Under the pieces are notes generated by a model, which saw nothing but the letters and a program-made list of their open reading frames with translations, was not told where the DNA came from and ran no database searches. The position numbers and the translations under genes were made by a program. A stretch of DNA of 33,489 nucleotides, taken from contig CAZMOK010000029.1 in assembly GCA_964567785.1 (NCBI GenBank), positions 1 to 33,489 of the forward strand. The letters run 5' to 3'. The stretch is from CAZMOK01 sp964567785. Lineage in GTDB: Bacteria; Bacteroidota; Bacteroidia; Bacteroidales; JAGOPY01. Below are positions 1 to 7,217 of this stretch, one piece after another; within the stretch, counting starts at the first letter, position 1, and the number at the start of each line of letters is the position of its first letter.

Positions 1-3
1 TCA

Positions 4-22
4 TTTGGCATATTGTTTTCAC
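4..22 (+). promoter_or_regulatory. sigma54-type (-24/-12) promoter candidate for the baeRF operon
   Basis: The sequence TTTGGCATATTGTTTTCAC has GG at 7-8, ten bases, then TC at 19-20, the GG-N10-NC spacing of sigma54 promoters. The usual -12 GC is TC here. The site matches 18 of 19 bases with the one at 21522-21540 upstream of an unrelated stress operon. Transcription would start near 32, about 50 nt before the ATG at 81. Upstream activator sites would lie outside the window. Confidence 0.5.
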
Positions 23-80
23 CTCATAGATCTGCAAAGGATAAATACATTCTTCAGAAACTAAAAAAAAAGACATTATA

Positions 81-1235
81 ATGATAGATTTCAACAAAAA
101 GGAATTTGAAAAACTGGCAGATCATCACGACCCTCATTGCGTGAGCATTTTCATACCCACACACAGGGCCGGTCAGGAAGTGAACGAGGGAATGGATATG
201 AAAACCCTCAAAAACCAGCTTAAGAAAGCTGAGAAGAGACTAAAGGATTATCAATTGAGCGACAATGAGATAAGCTCACTCCTTGACCCTGCTGAAATGC
301 TGCTTGATGATATAAAATTCTGGAAATACCAGTCGGACGGCCTGGCAATTTTTCTTGGAAAAGATTTTTTCAAATATTACACCCTCCCGGTTTATTTCGA
401 GGAATACACCTATGTAGCCGACCACTTTTACCTGAAACCCCTCGTCCCCCTCTTCAACAGCGGCGGGGAATTCTATATTCTTACCCTGAGCCAGAAGGAC
501 GTAAAGCTCTTTCATGGTTTTCCCTTCCAGATAGACGAACTCGTGGTGGAAGACCTTCTGCCCGAGAAACTCGAGGAGGCTGTTGGTTTCGACTATGAGC
601 AAAAAAGCCTTCAGTTCAGGGCCGGACAGGAGGGCTCTGAAAAAGGGATGTTCCACGGACAAGGTGAAGGGAAAGATGACAAAAAAGAGGAGATCCTGAA
701 ATATTTCAGGGCAGTGAACAAAGGAGTAATGAGCATCCTGCAAAACAGCAAAGCACCATTGATAATTGCCGCAGTGGATTATCTTATCCCTATTTACCTG
801 GAAGCAAACGAATACAAATATGTTCACGATGAGCACATCACCGGTAATCCTGAACAGGCCGACCCGGTCTTGCTTCATGAAAAGGCAACGGAGCTGTTGA
901 GAGATCATTTCGATGCATACAAAAACGAACAACTCAGGAGCTTCGAAAAGAAATTAAGTGACACTAAGGCATCCTTCAGGGAAGAAAAGGTAATACCCGC
1001 TGCCATCAATGGCCGGGTCGACACGCTTTTCCTGAGAAACAGGGCATCCCTGTGGGGAATCTTTGATAAAAAGACAAACTCAATAAACACCGAAGAAGAA
1101 AGCACAACGAACAATGCCGACCTCCTGAATATTGCTGCCATAAAGACAATTAATCAGGGTGGTGCGGTTTATCTGCTGGAGGAAGAAGAGATGCCTGAAC
1201 CCAACACAAAAGCAAACGCAATTCTCAGATATTAA
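81..1235 (+). CDS. Bacterial aeRF1-like (baeRF) family protein
   Basis: This 384-residue protein has no signal peptide or membrane segment and is probably cytosolic. Its opening (CVSIFIPTHRAG near residues 20-31) and overall pattern resemble the bacterial archaeo-eukaryotic release-factor-like (baeRF) proteins. These are related to eRF1/Pelota and have been proposed to act in ribosome rescue or translation control. A Gly-rich loop HGQGEGKDD at 192-200 is followed by a helix KYFRAVNKG; it may occupy the place of the eRF1 GGQ loop, but that placement is inferred. The family number was not determined. The gene is first in an apparent operon with the oxidoreductase that starts 13 nt downstream, and it lies behind a sigma54-like promoter shared with other stress genes. 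The leader is A-rich with no clear Shine-Dalgarno. The reaction is unknown. Confidence 0.6.
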   Translation: MIDFNKKEFEKLADHHDPHCVSIFIPTHRAGQEVNEGMDMKTLKNQLKKAEKRLKDYQLSDNEISSLLDPAEMLLDDIKFWKYQSDGLAIFLGKDFFKYYTLPVYFEEYTYVADHFYLKPLVPLFNSGGEFYILTLSQKDVKLFHGFPFQIDELVVEDLLPEKLEEAVGFDYEQKSLQFRAGQEGSEKGMFHGQGEGKDDKKEEILKYFRAVNKGVMSILQNSKAPLIIAAVDYLIPIYLEANEYKYVHDEHITGNPEQADPVLLHEKATELLRDHFDAYKNEQLRSFEKKLSDTKASFREEKVIPAAINGRVDTLFLRNRASLWGIFDKKTNSINTEEESTTNNADLLNIAAIKTINQGGAVYLLEEEEMPEPNTKANAILRY

Positions 1236-1248
1236 AAAAACAATCAAT

Positions 1249-2481
1249 ATGAAAGAATACAAATACATCATAATCGGTGGCGGGACCACCGCCGGGTATA
1301 CAGCCAAAGAATTGGTTGAACAGGGACTGGAAAAAAATGAATTATGCATTATATCAGCAGAATCGACCCTGCCGATCGACAGGCCTCCCTTGTCGAAAGA
1401 CTTTTTAACCGATGACGATATGAAAGTGAATGATATAGAGATCAATCCGCAAGAATTTTACGATTCGCATGGCATTGAGATCAAATTGAATCAGAAAGCC
1501 AAGACGGTTGACCTGAAAAACAGATACGTTGAACTTGAAGAAGGCAACAACCTGAAGTATGAAAAATTACTCCTGGCTACCGGTTCCAAACTAAGGACTC
1601 TTCCGGTAAAAGGCAGTGAACTTGAAAATATTTTCTACCTGAGAACGGCTGAACATTCCCAAAGGATCAGGAAAGCGGCAGAGGATGCCGAAAAAATTGT
1701 GGTGATCGGCGGGCAGTATATCGGGACCGAAATGGCTTCCTCGCTGAGAAAACTAGGTAAGAAAGTGACCATGGTATTTCCTGAGGACAGGCTGTTGTCG
1801 AAGTTTTCCACAGCCGACATCGCCGGTTTCCTTCACAACTATTTCCACGAAAAGGGTGTTGAAATGATCCATAACAAAACTGTTACCGGATTTGAGGGAG
1901 ATGGAAAAGTTGAAAAAGTCCTGCTTGAGCCCGATAGTTCGATAGAAGCAGACATGGTTGTTGCAGGCATTGGCGTTGAACCAAATACCGAAATTGTTGA
2001 AGGCACTGCCATTGCCCAGGAAGACGGGATCGTGGTGAATGAATACCTTGAAACGAACAAGCCCGGTGTTTTCGCAGCCGGGGATGTTGCAAAGTTCCCC
2101 GATAACATTTTTAAGAAGATGCGAAGGGTGGAGCACTGGGAAAATGCCTATGAGCAGGGAACCCATGCAGCACGGATACTGACAGGACAAAGAAAGCCCT
2201 ATTCTTTCCTGCCTTTCTTCTTTTCCGACATTTTCGACCTTGGTTACGAATACTTCGGCGACAGCGAGAAAGCCGATACTAATTATATAAGGGGCGACCT
2301 GGCAGAAGGTGACTTCAGCTCCTGGTGGTTCGACGGCGACAAGCTTGTAGCTGCCTTTATCATGGCCGGCAGACCCGAAGAAGAGGGGAAAATGGCAAGG
2401 AATTGGATAACGGACCAGGAAACGCTCGACAGAGAGAAAATATCTGACACAAAAACAAAACTTGAAAACATCATTAAATAG
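1249..2481 (+). CDS. FAD-dependent pyridine nucleotide-disulfide-type oxidoreductase (ferredoxin reductase/AIF-like)
   Basis: The 410-residue protein shows an N-terminal FAD dinucleotide fold (IIIGGGTTAG, residues 8-17), an ATGSKLR segment, a second NAD(P) fold (VVIGGQYIGTE, about residue 150) and the FAD-binding AAGDVAKF motif. No CxxC or CxxxxC redox pair is visible, so it fits the ferredoxin/rubredoxin reductase and AIF-like branch rather than disulfide reductases. The second Rossmann loop reads GGQYIG where GGGFIG is more usual. An upstream in-frame ATG at 1159 lies inside the preceding gene; the ATG at 1249, 13 nt after that gene, directly precedes the FAD fold and is preferred. The electron acceptor is not evident; the ferredoxin at 21090-21287 is a possible but unproven partner. 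Confidence 0.8.
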   Translation: MKEYKYIIIGGGTTAGYTAKELVEQGLEKNELCIISAESTLPIDRPPLSKDFLTDDDMKVNDIEINPQEFYDSHGIEIKLNQKAKTVDLKNRYVELEEGNNLKYEKLLLATGSKLRTLPVKGSELENIFYLRTAEHSQRIRKAAEDAEKIVVIGGQYIGTEMASSLRKLGKKVTMVFPEDRLLSKFSTADIAGFLHNYFHEKGVEMIHNKTVTGFEGDGKVEKVLLEPDSSIEADMVVAGIGVEPNTEIVEGTAIAQEDGIVVNEYLETNKPGVFAAGDVAKFPDNIFKKMRRVEHWENAYEQGTHAARILTGQRKPYSFLPFFFSDIFDLGYEYFGDSEKADTNYIRGDLAEGDFSSWWFDGDKLVAAFIMAGRPEEEGKMARNWITDQETLDREKISDTKTKLENIIK

Positions 2482-2489
2482 ACAGAACC

Positions 2490-3428
2490 ATGTTTACCAA
2501 AAAAAATTACCCATTGATAATTTTACTGTTATTGTTTGTAAGCAGCAACATTAAGGCACAGGAAACAAACGAGGCGATCCATGAAAAATATGCGGGAAAG
2601 ATCGTTTTTGCCGAAGAAAAAATCAATTTTGAGAACATCGACGACGGGATACTCAAAGATCAGTTCAGGTTACTGAACACCATTTATGGTAAAGCTTTCC
2701 TGGAAATGCCCATAGGAGATTATTACGATAAATTCAACTGGTCGTACACCAATGATGATATCGACCTGAACTACAATTTCTCAACCACCATCTATATTGA
2801 TGGCGACAAGGCCATAAAACTCTTTGATGAACTGGCGCCGGGCCCGTTCAACAACAACACCTACCTTGACCTGGTAGTTGCGCCGGACAACGGCGACAAA
2901 TATGAGTACAGCCTGCTCAGCAGCGATTGGGTTGACAGGGTCTCAGAATTAAGCGATGGCAAACATGCCGTCAGGGTAGAAATACGCACAGAAAGCAAAG
3001 ATTATCCCGGACTTAAGAAAGACCCGGTAGCAACAGGCGAATTTACCTTGCATGTTGAAAGCGCCAAGATTGATGAGTTTGTCAAAAAATTTGAGATCAC
3101 ACCTCCTGAACCTACGATCATTGATGCTGATGTTAAGCTCGGGGTTATTGATGCTTCTGAAAATATGTACCCGGGAATGGCGCCGGTTGATGCTGTTATT
3201 ATAGAACCAACCGGTCAGTGGCAGTATAACCGCGACCTGCAGGGAAACATACTGTCAAGGAATTTCCTTGCTGCCATCATACTGAAAAATATTGAAGGTG
3301 AATGCTTTGTAAAGACCGCAAGGTTTTTCCAGGATCACAGGGGTTACTTCCAGTTCGACGAAGTGAGGCTGTCGGAGAAACTCGACAGTTATTATAATTA
3401 CCGGATACCCTGTGAGAATGTGGAATAG
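2490..3428 (+). CDS. Secreted protein of unknown function
   Basis: I do not recognise this 312-residue protein. It begins with a clear Sec signal peptide: a basic start (MFTKKN), a hydrophobic core (LIILLLLFV) and likely cleavage after IKA near residue 23, so it is expected in the periplasm or outside the cell. No lipobox Cys is present. The mature part is rich in acidic and aromatic residues, with only two cysteines near the C-terminus, and has no membrane segment. It starts 8 nt after the oxidoreductase gene, so it is probably the last gene of the operon, and it ends before a bidirectional hairpin. Confidence 0.75.
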   Translation: MFTKKNYPLIILLLLFVSSNIKAQETNEAIHEKYAGKIVFAEEKINFENIDDGILKDQFRLLNTIYGKAFLEMPIGDYYDKFNWSYTNDDIDLNYNFSTTIYIDGDKAIKLFDELAPGPFNNNTYLDLVVAPDNGDKYEYSLLSSDWVDRVSELSDGKHAVRVEIRTESKDYPGLKKDPVATGEFTLHVESAKIDEFVKKFEITPPEPTIIDADVKLGVIDASENMYPGMAPVDAVIIEPTGQWQYNRDLQGNILSRNFLAAIILKNIEGECFVKTARFFQDHRGYFQFDEVRLSEKLDSYYNYRIPCENVE

Positions 3429-3459
3429 CAAAATAGTGAACAACATTTAAATCGGGACC

Positions 3460-3520
3460 AAAAAAAGCACCGGGCAAAAACGGCTTTCATGATTTACTGT
3501 TTTTAACCCGGTGTTTTTTA
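3460..3520. terminator. Bidirectional rho-independent terminator between convergent genes
   Basis: The arms A6GCACCGGG (3461-3474) and CCCGGTGT6 (3507-3519) pair, and AAAAAC/GTTTTT can extend the stem inward. The flanking A and T runs give a U-tract on either strand. The hairpin lies between the plus-strand operon ending at 3428 and the minus-strand SDR gene ending at 3543. Confidence 0.75.
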
Positions 3521-3542
3521 ACGTCCCCGTTATTTTTTTGTA

Positions 3543-4316
3543 TCAGGTACTGGAAAGCATTCCTCCGTCGATACGGTGCACCGAACCTGTGATAAATGCG
3601 CTTTCTTCACTAGCCAGGAAAAGGGCCAGTTTAGCTATGTCCATATTGTCGGCATACCTCCCGAGAGGTATCATTTTTTCGAACATCTTTTTGGCCTCTT
3701 CCGGATCATCACCGCTGAAACCCTTTTCAAGTGACCGCATCATACGGTTATCCACCGGGGAGGGATTTATGCTGTTGACCCTGATTTTGGCCGAAGCCAC
3801 TTCCAGTGCCGCTGATTTCATTATTCCAATAAGGGCATGCTTACTGCCCACATATGGGCTCACATTGGCAGTGCCTGCCAGTCCGGCAACTGAAGAGGTG
3901 ATTATGATGCTGCCCCCGTCTTTATTTTCCTTCATTTTCGGGATCACATATTTCAACCCGAGCCAGGCCCCTTTAACATTCACATCAAAGACCTTTTGAA
4001 ATGTTTCGAGCGGGTAATCCGTAACTGGTTTCACATCACCTTCTATGCCCGCATTATTGAAAAAGACATCAATGGCCCCGAATTTTTCAACCGTGGCTGT
4101 AACGTATTTTTCCACTTCTTCAGGTTTGCTCACATCTGCTGTGATGTATTCTACCTTGTTGCTTCCAATCTCCTTCTTGCTTTCTTCAAGCGAGTCCTTC
4201 TCCAGGTCGACGAGCATCACAGATGCTCCTTCTTCAACAAACAATTTTGCAGTGGCCGTTCCTATTCCACCGGCCCCGCCAGTTATAAGTGCTACTTTAT
4301 TTTCCAACTTCTTCAT
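3543..4316 (-). CDS. SDR-family NAD(P)-dependent oxidoreductase
   Basis: This is a classical short-chain dehydrogenase/reductase of 257 residues. The Rossmann glycine motif GGAGGIGTA lies near residues 14-22, the NNAG motif near 90, the catalytic Ser in ITSSVAG and the catalytic Tyr/Lys in YVGSK, and the C-terminus ends with a typical HRIDGG segment. Asp in the MLVDLEK loop after beta-2 suggests preference for NAD(H). The substrate cannot be read from the sequence; 3-oxoacyl-ACP reductase-like and sugar or alcohol dehydrogenases share this layout. It is separated from the encapsulin gene upstream by 246 nt with a large inverted repeat, so it is likely a separate transcription unit. No sigma54-like site was found upstream. 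Confidence 0.85.
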   Translation of the reverse strand: MKKLENKVALITGGAGGIGTATAKLFVEEGASVMLVDLEKDSLEESKKEIGSNKVEYITADVSKPEEVEKYVTATVEKFGAIDVFFNNAGIEGDVKPVTDYPLETFQKVFDVNVKGAWLGLKYVIPKMKENKDGGSIIITSSVAGLAGTANVSPYVGSKHALIGIMKSAALEVASAKIRVNSINPSPVDNRMMRSLEKGFSGDDPEEAKKMFEKMIPLGRYADNMDIAKLALFLASEESAFITGSVHRIDGGMLSST

Positions 4317-4418
4317 GATATTTTCTACTCCATTTTTTTGGTTTAATAAACTGAAATAATCCTTATGTCATACCTGTTCTGTCATTGAACATTAACAATT
4401 ATTGAATGAATAGATATT

Positions 4419-4499
4419 CTTTGTGGTTCTTTGTGCCTTCGTGCCTTCGTGGCATAAATAACAGTAGCCACTAAGGCACAAAGACACCATGAACCACGA
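4419..4499. repeat. Imperfect inverted repeat, about 34-bp arms
   Basis: The left arm (about 4420-4453) and right arm (about 4466-4499) are imperfect reverse complements around a 12-nt loop. The best-paired ends are GTGCCTTCGTGGC against GCCACTAAGGCAC, and TGTGGTTC against GAACCACG. Within the left arm the unit GTGCCTTC is itself duplicated. It resembles dispersed intergenic repeats of Bacteroidota genomes. It could also fold in RNA downstream of the encapsulin operon. Confidence 0.7.
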
Positions 4500-4562
4500 T
4501 GTTTAATAGCTCAGAAATAAAATTTCAGCAATACTTTAAATCTCTGAGATCGTTTCTGTTGA

Positions 4563-5357
4563 TCATTTGATCACGATTGCCGCAGCAGGGTCCAGCACCT
4601 GGAAGGTAAATGCTTCCATAAAGTAGAGCTGTACCTTGTTACGATCATGACTTTCATATCCTATCGAGATATCCTGTCCGAGGGTCAGCTTAAAATCCCC
4701 GCCTCTTTCGGAAACAACCACTGCTCCCTTAAGGTTAGGTGCAAATATCAGTGACCCTCCAAGTATTTTTTCAAGTTGCATCCTTAATGGATAACCGTTG
4801 ACATACGATGTGATCATTTCCCATTTCCCGGTGTCCATCAACAGGGTATACGGACCCTCCACCGATGAGGTCTTTAGCTTTGTCACTGCCTCGGCAACAA
4901 TCTGTGGTACCTGGTTGGGCTTGTCGGGATACTTCAGCGAGTTGTGCTCAGTGCTGCCCATCAGACCTTTGATGTTCGCATTCTTCAAACCTTCGTAAGC
5001 GGTTCTCTCCTCAAAGGCAGCAAGCCTTTTTGCTGCTTTCTCCAGGGGCTCCAGGTCAACATCCTGTGCGCCGCGGTTAACATTGTCAAGTTCCCAGAGG
5101 TCGAGCTCGAAGGTGGACCTGACCTCGATCAGTGGTTGTACCTGCTGTACCCCGTACAGGATCTCATCTGATTTTTGTCCCCTGGGTACAGTCAGTCTCC
5201 CTACCGGTACGGCCCCCATATCAAGCCCTTTGGGACCTTCAACGTCGGCGAATTTCCTTACCGAAAGGTCTTCATTGAAAATTTCTTTTGACGTTTCGTG
5301 TATTTCTTCCCATGATTCATCTGTGATGGGTGCCAGTTGCTTTTTCAGTAAATTCAT
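4563..5357 (-). CDS. Family 1 encapsulin nanocompartment shell protein
   Basis: This 264-residue protein has the hallmarks of encapsulin, an HK97-fold protein that assembles into an icosahedral protein shell. The N-terminus (NLLKKQLAPITDESWEEI) matches the encapsulin N-arm and first helix, followed by the VEGPKGLDMGAVPVGR segment typical of family 1. The length is normal. There is no phage terminase, portal or tail gene nearby, so it is not a prophage capsid. It lies 12 nt downstream of an encapsulated ferritin gene, its natural cargo. The pair should form an iron-storing compartment that takes in Fe2+ and mineralises it in the cytoplasm. AGGAGG-like bases lie just upstream of the ATG. Confidence 0.93.
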   Translation of the reverse strand: MNLLKKQLAPITDESWEEIHETSKEIFNEDLSVRKFADVEGPKGLDMGAVPVGRLTVPRGQKSDEILYGVQQVQPLIEVRSTFELDLWELDNVNRGAQDVDLEPLEKAAKRLAAFEERTAYEGLKNANIKGLMGSTEHNSLKYPDKPNQVPQIVAEAVTKLKTSSVEGPYTLLMDTGKWEMITSYVNGYPLRMQLEKILGGSLIFAPNLKGAVVVSERGGDFKLTLGQDISIGYESHDRNKVQLYFMEAFTFQVLDPAAAIVIK

Positions 5358-5369
5358 TTTTATCCTCCT

Positions 5370-5702
5370 TTACTTGATTTTACCTATTCCTAAGTCTGTT
5401 GAAGAATTTCCGTTATCATCCTCCAGTTCCGTAATATTATCGGTCTTAAAAAGATAGGTCTTCAGGTTCTCATCCCATGCATCCATGTTCCGCCTGAGCC
5501 ATTCCAGGGCCATACAGGCATGCTCGATTTCCTCGTCCCTGTTGTGGGCAAGGATCTCCTTAAGGGATGTGTCTTCCGTTGCGTCAATGCGCTGGTTATA
5601 CCAGTCGACCGCCTCAATTTCTTCTTTCAGGCTCGTAAGGGCCCTTGTTATGTCCCTTGCTTTGGCCGACAATTCATCAGTTGGTTCGTGATACTGTGAC
5701 AT
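5370..5702 (-). CDS. Encapsulated ferritin-like protein (EncFtn), encapsulin cargo
   Basis: This is a 110-residue two-helix ferritin-like protein that oxidises Fe2+ and delivers iron into the encapsulin shell. The two core segments, EEIEAVDWYNQR (27-38) and ILAHNRDEEIEHA (50-62), match known EncFtn proteins. Glu28, Glu58 and His61 line up with the ferroxidase ligands Glu32, Glu62 and His65 of the Rhodospirillum rubrum protein. The extreme C-terminus, DLGIGKIK, after a flexible Asn/Ser/Thr linker, looks like the short targeting peptide that docks cargo inside the shell. It is the first gene of the two-gene operon, and a sigma54-like promoter lies 25-43 nt upstream of its ATG. Confidence 0.93.
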   Translation of the reverse strand: MSQYHEPTDELSAKARDITRALTSLKEEIEAVDWYNQRIDATEDTSLKEILAHNRDEEIEHACMALEWLRRNMDAWDENLKTYLFKTDNITELEDDNGNSSTDLGIGKIK

Positions 5703-5726
5703 AGTTCTAAAATTTTAACTCTCTAT

Positions 5727-5745
5727 GAGAAAAAATCCTGCCAAG
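5727..5745 (-). promoter_or_regulatory. sigma54-type promoter candidate for the encapsulin operon
   Basis: On the minus strand the sequence CTTGGCAGGATTTTTTCTC has GG at 5742-5741, ten bases, then TC at 5730-5729. It shares TTGGCA and TTTTC with the sites at 4-22 and 21522-21540. The predicted start is near 5717, about 15 nt before the EncFtn ATG. The operon lies next to a sigma54 activator gene. Confidence 0.45.
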
Positions 5746-5817
5746 TGTTACAAAACCAAATAAAGTGAAGTAATCAGCTATTTCCGGAAGATGTTGAGTA
5801 ATAAACCGATCCTGAGC

Positions 5818-5834
5818 GTGTATTTTTATCTACA
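5818..5834 (-). promoter_or_regulatory. Candidate upstream activator site (AATACAC box with TGTA-N8-TACA dyad)
   Basis: On the minus strand AATACAC occupies 5824-5818, ending 76 nt before the GG of the sigma54-like promoter. It overlaps a dyad TGTA-N8-TACA (5834-5819). The same heptamer class occurs 68-92 nt upstream of four other sigma54-like sites in the window. Its role as enhancer is inferred. Confidence 0.35.
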
Positions 5835-5861
5835 GGTGTAGAGTAAGATACCTGGAAGGAA

Positions 5862-7205
5862 TCATTCGTCTGTATCCATGCCCAGGAGGTTCAATTTATT
5901 ATAAAGCGTTTTACGGTCAATTTTCAAAAGCCTGGCAGCTTTCGATTTATTATAATTAGCCCTTTCAAGGGCATCCATGATCACCTGGCGCTCCGCCAGA
6001 TGTGACGCTTCTTTCAGGGATACTTTTGATTTAGCGGTATCTTTTACCTTGATCTTTTTATCCGCTTTAAGGTCGTCGGGCAGTTCGGGAATGTCGATAT
6101 AGTCAGACTGGCAAAGCAGAACGGACCTCTTAATGACGTTTTTCAGTTCCCTCAGGTTCCCGTGCCAAATATGCTGTTCAAGCATATGTTTTGCCTCATC
6201 GGTAAAGCCTTTCACGGATTTGTCAAGTTCTTCGTTCGACATCTCCCTGAAATGCTCAGCAAACACGAGTATGTCTTCAGGTCGTTGGTTAAGTGGCGGG
6301 ACCTCTATTTTGAATTCATTGAGCCGGTGGTACAGGTCGTCCCTGAATTTGTTGTTTTTCACCATGTTGATCAGGGGCTGGTTGGAGGCCGCGATGATCC
6401 GGACATCGATCCGGATATCCCTGTTCTCCCCTACCCTGTTGATGGTCCTTTCCTGCAATACCCGCAGCAGCTTCACCTGGACCTCATAAGGCAGGTTTCC
6501 GATCTCATCCAGGAAAAGGGTGCCTCCGTGGGCCGTTTCAAAAGATCCTGTCTTGTCTTTGATGGCACCGGTGAAAGATCCTTTTACATGTCCAAAAAGC
6601 TCACTGTTGGCAAGTTCATAGGGAATGGCCCCACAATCGACTGCCACGAAAGGCTGGTCCTTCCGCTTGCTGTTAAAGTGAATGGCCCGTGATACATACT
6701 CCTTTCCGGTACCTGTTTCCCCTTCTATCAATACCGACATGGAAGTGGGGGCCACGATACGTACCATGTGCATGATCTCCTTCATTTCAGGACTGGCGCC
6801 CAGGACCAGCTCTTCCTCGAACTTCTTTTTCCCGCCTGCGCCTGATTTCCGTTTCATCGCCTGCTTGATCAAAGACAGGAGATCTTCGGGCCGGATGGGC
6901 TTGGTAACATAGTCATATGCGCCGGCTTTGATGAGCTTAACGGCCGAATTCACATCGGCATAGGCAGTGATGATAATGACAGGTACGGTGCTGTTCAGTT
7001 TTCTTAAATTACTGAGTACAGTGATACCGTCGTCGTCAGGTAGGCGGTAATCGAGCAGCACCAGGTCGAGCTCGTGGTTTTTTACCTTTTCAAGGCCTTT
7101 TCGTGCGGTAAAAGCAGTTTCAACCTTATACCCCTCTTCTTTAAGAAAATTTTCAAGCAGCGTACAGATGTATGTATCGTCGTCTATCACTAATATTTTT
7201 CTCAT
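5862..7205 (-). CDS. NtrC-family sigma54-dependent response regulator
   Basis: The 447-residue protein has three domains in order. A receiver (residues 1-120) has acidic pocket DDD 8-10 and phosphoacceptor Asp52 in LLDYRLP. An AAA+ sigma54-interaction domain (about 140-370) has Walker A GETGTGKE. Its sigma54 contact loop reads GSFTGA where GAFTGA is usual. A Fis-type helix-turn-helix (about 400-445) contains NKSKAARLLKIDRKTLYNKL. It should open sigma54 promoters when phosphorylated. It lies 12 nt downstream of a hybrid histidine kinase, its probable phosphodonor. Flanking genes on both sides carry sigma54-like promoters: the EncFtn operon immediately downstream, and a universal stress protein beyond the kinase. 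These are likely targets. Confidence 0.92.
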   Translation of the reverse strand: MRKILVIDDDTYICTLLENFLKEEGYKVETAFTARKGLEKVKNHELDLVLLDYRLPDDDGITVLSNLRKLNSTVPVIIITAYADVNSAVKLIKAGAYDYVTKPIRPEDLLSLIKQAMKRKSGAGGKKKFEEELVLGASPEMKEIMHMVRIVAPTSMSVLIEGETGTGKEYVSRAIHFNSKRKDQPFVAVDCGAIPYELANSELFGHVKGSFTGAIKDKTGSFETAHGGTLFLDEIGNLPYEVQVKLLRVLQERTINRVGENRDIRIDVRIIAASNQPLINMVKNNKFRDDLYHRLNEFKIEVPPLNQRPEDILVFAEHFREMSNEELDKSVKGFTDEAKHMLEQHIWHGNLRELKNVIKRSVLLCQSDYIDIPELPDDLKADKKIKVKDTAKSKVSLKEASHLAERQVIMDALERANYNKSKAARLLKIDRKTLYNKLNLLGMDTDE

Positions 7206-7217
7206 TAATTCCCCCTT

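Noticed and set aside
1159..1248. Longer start for the FAD oxidoreductase
   Set aside because: It overlaps the baeRF gene and adds residues before the normal Rossmann start; the ATG at 1249 fits better.
4563..5357. Encapsulin read as a prophage major capsid protein
   Set aside because: No other phage gene is present, and it is paired with a ferritin cargo carrying a docking peptide.
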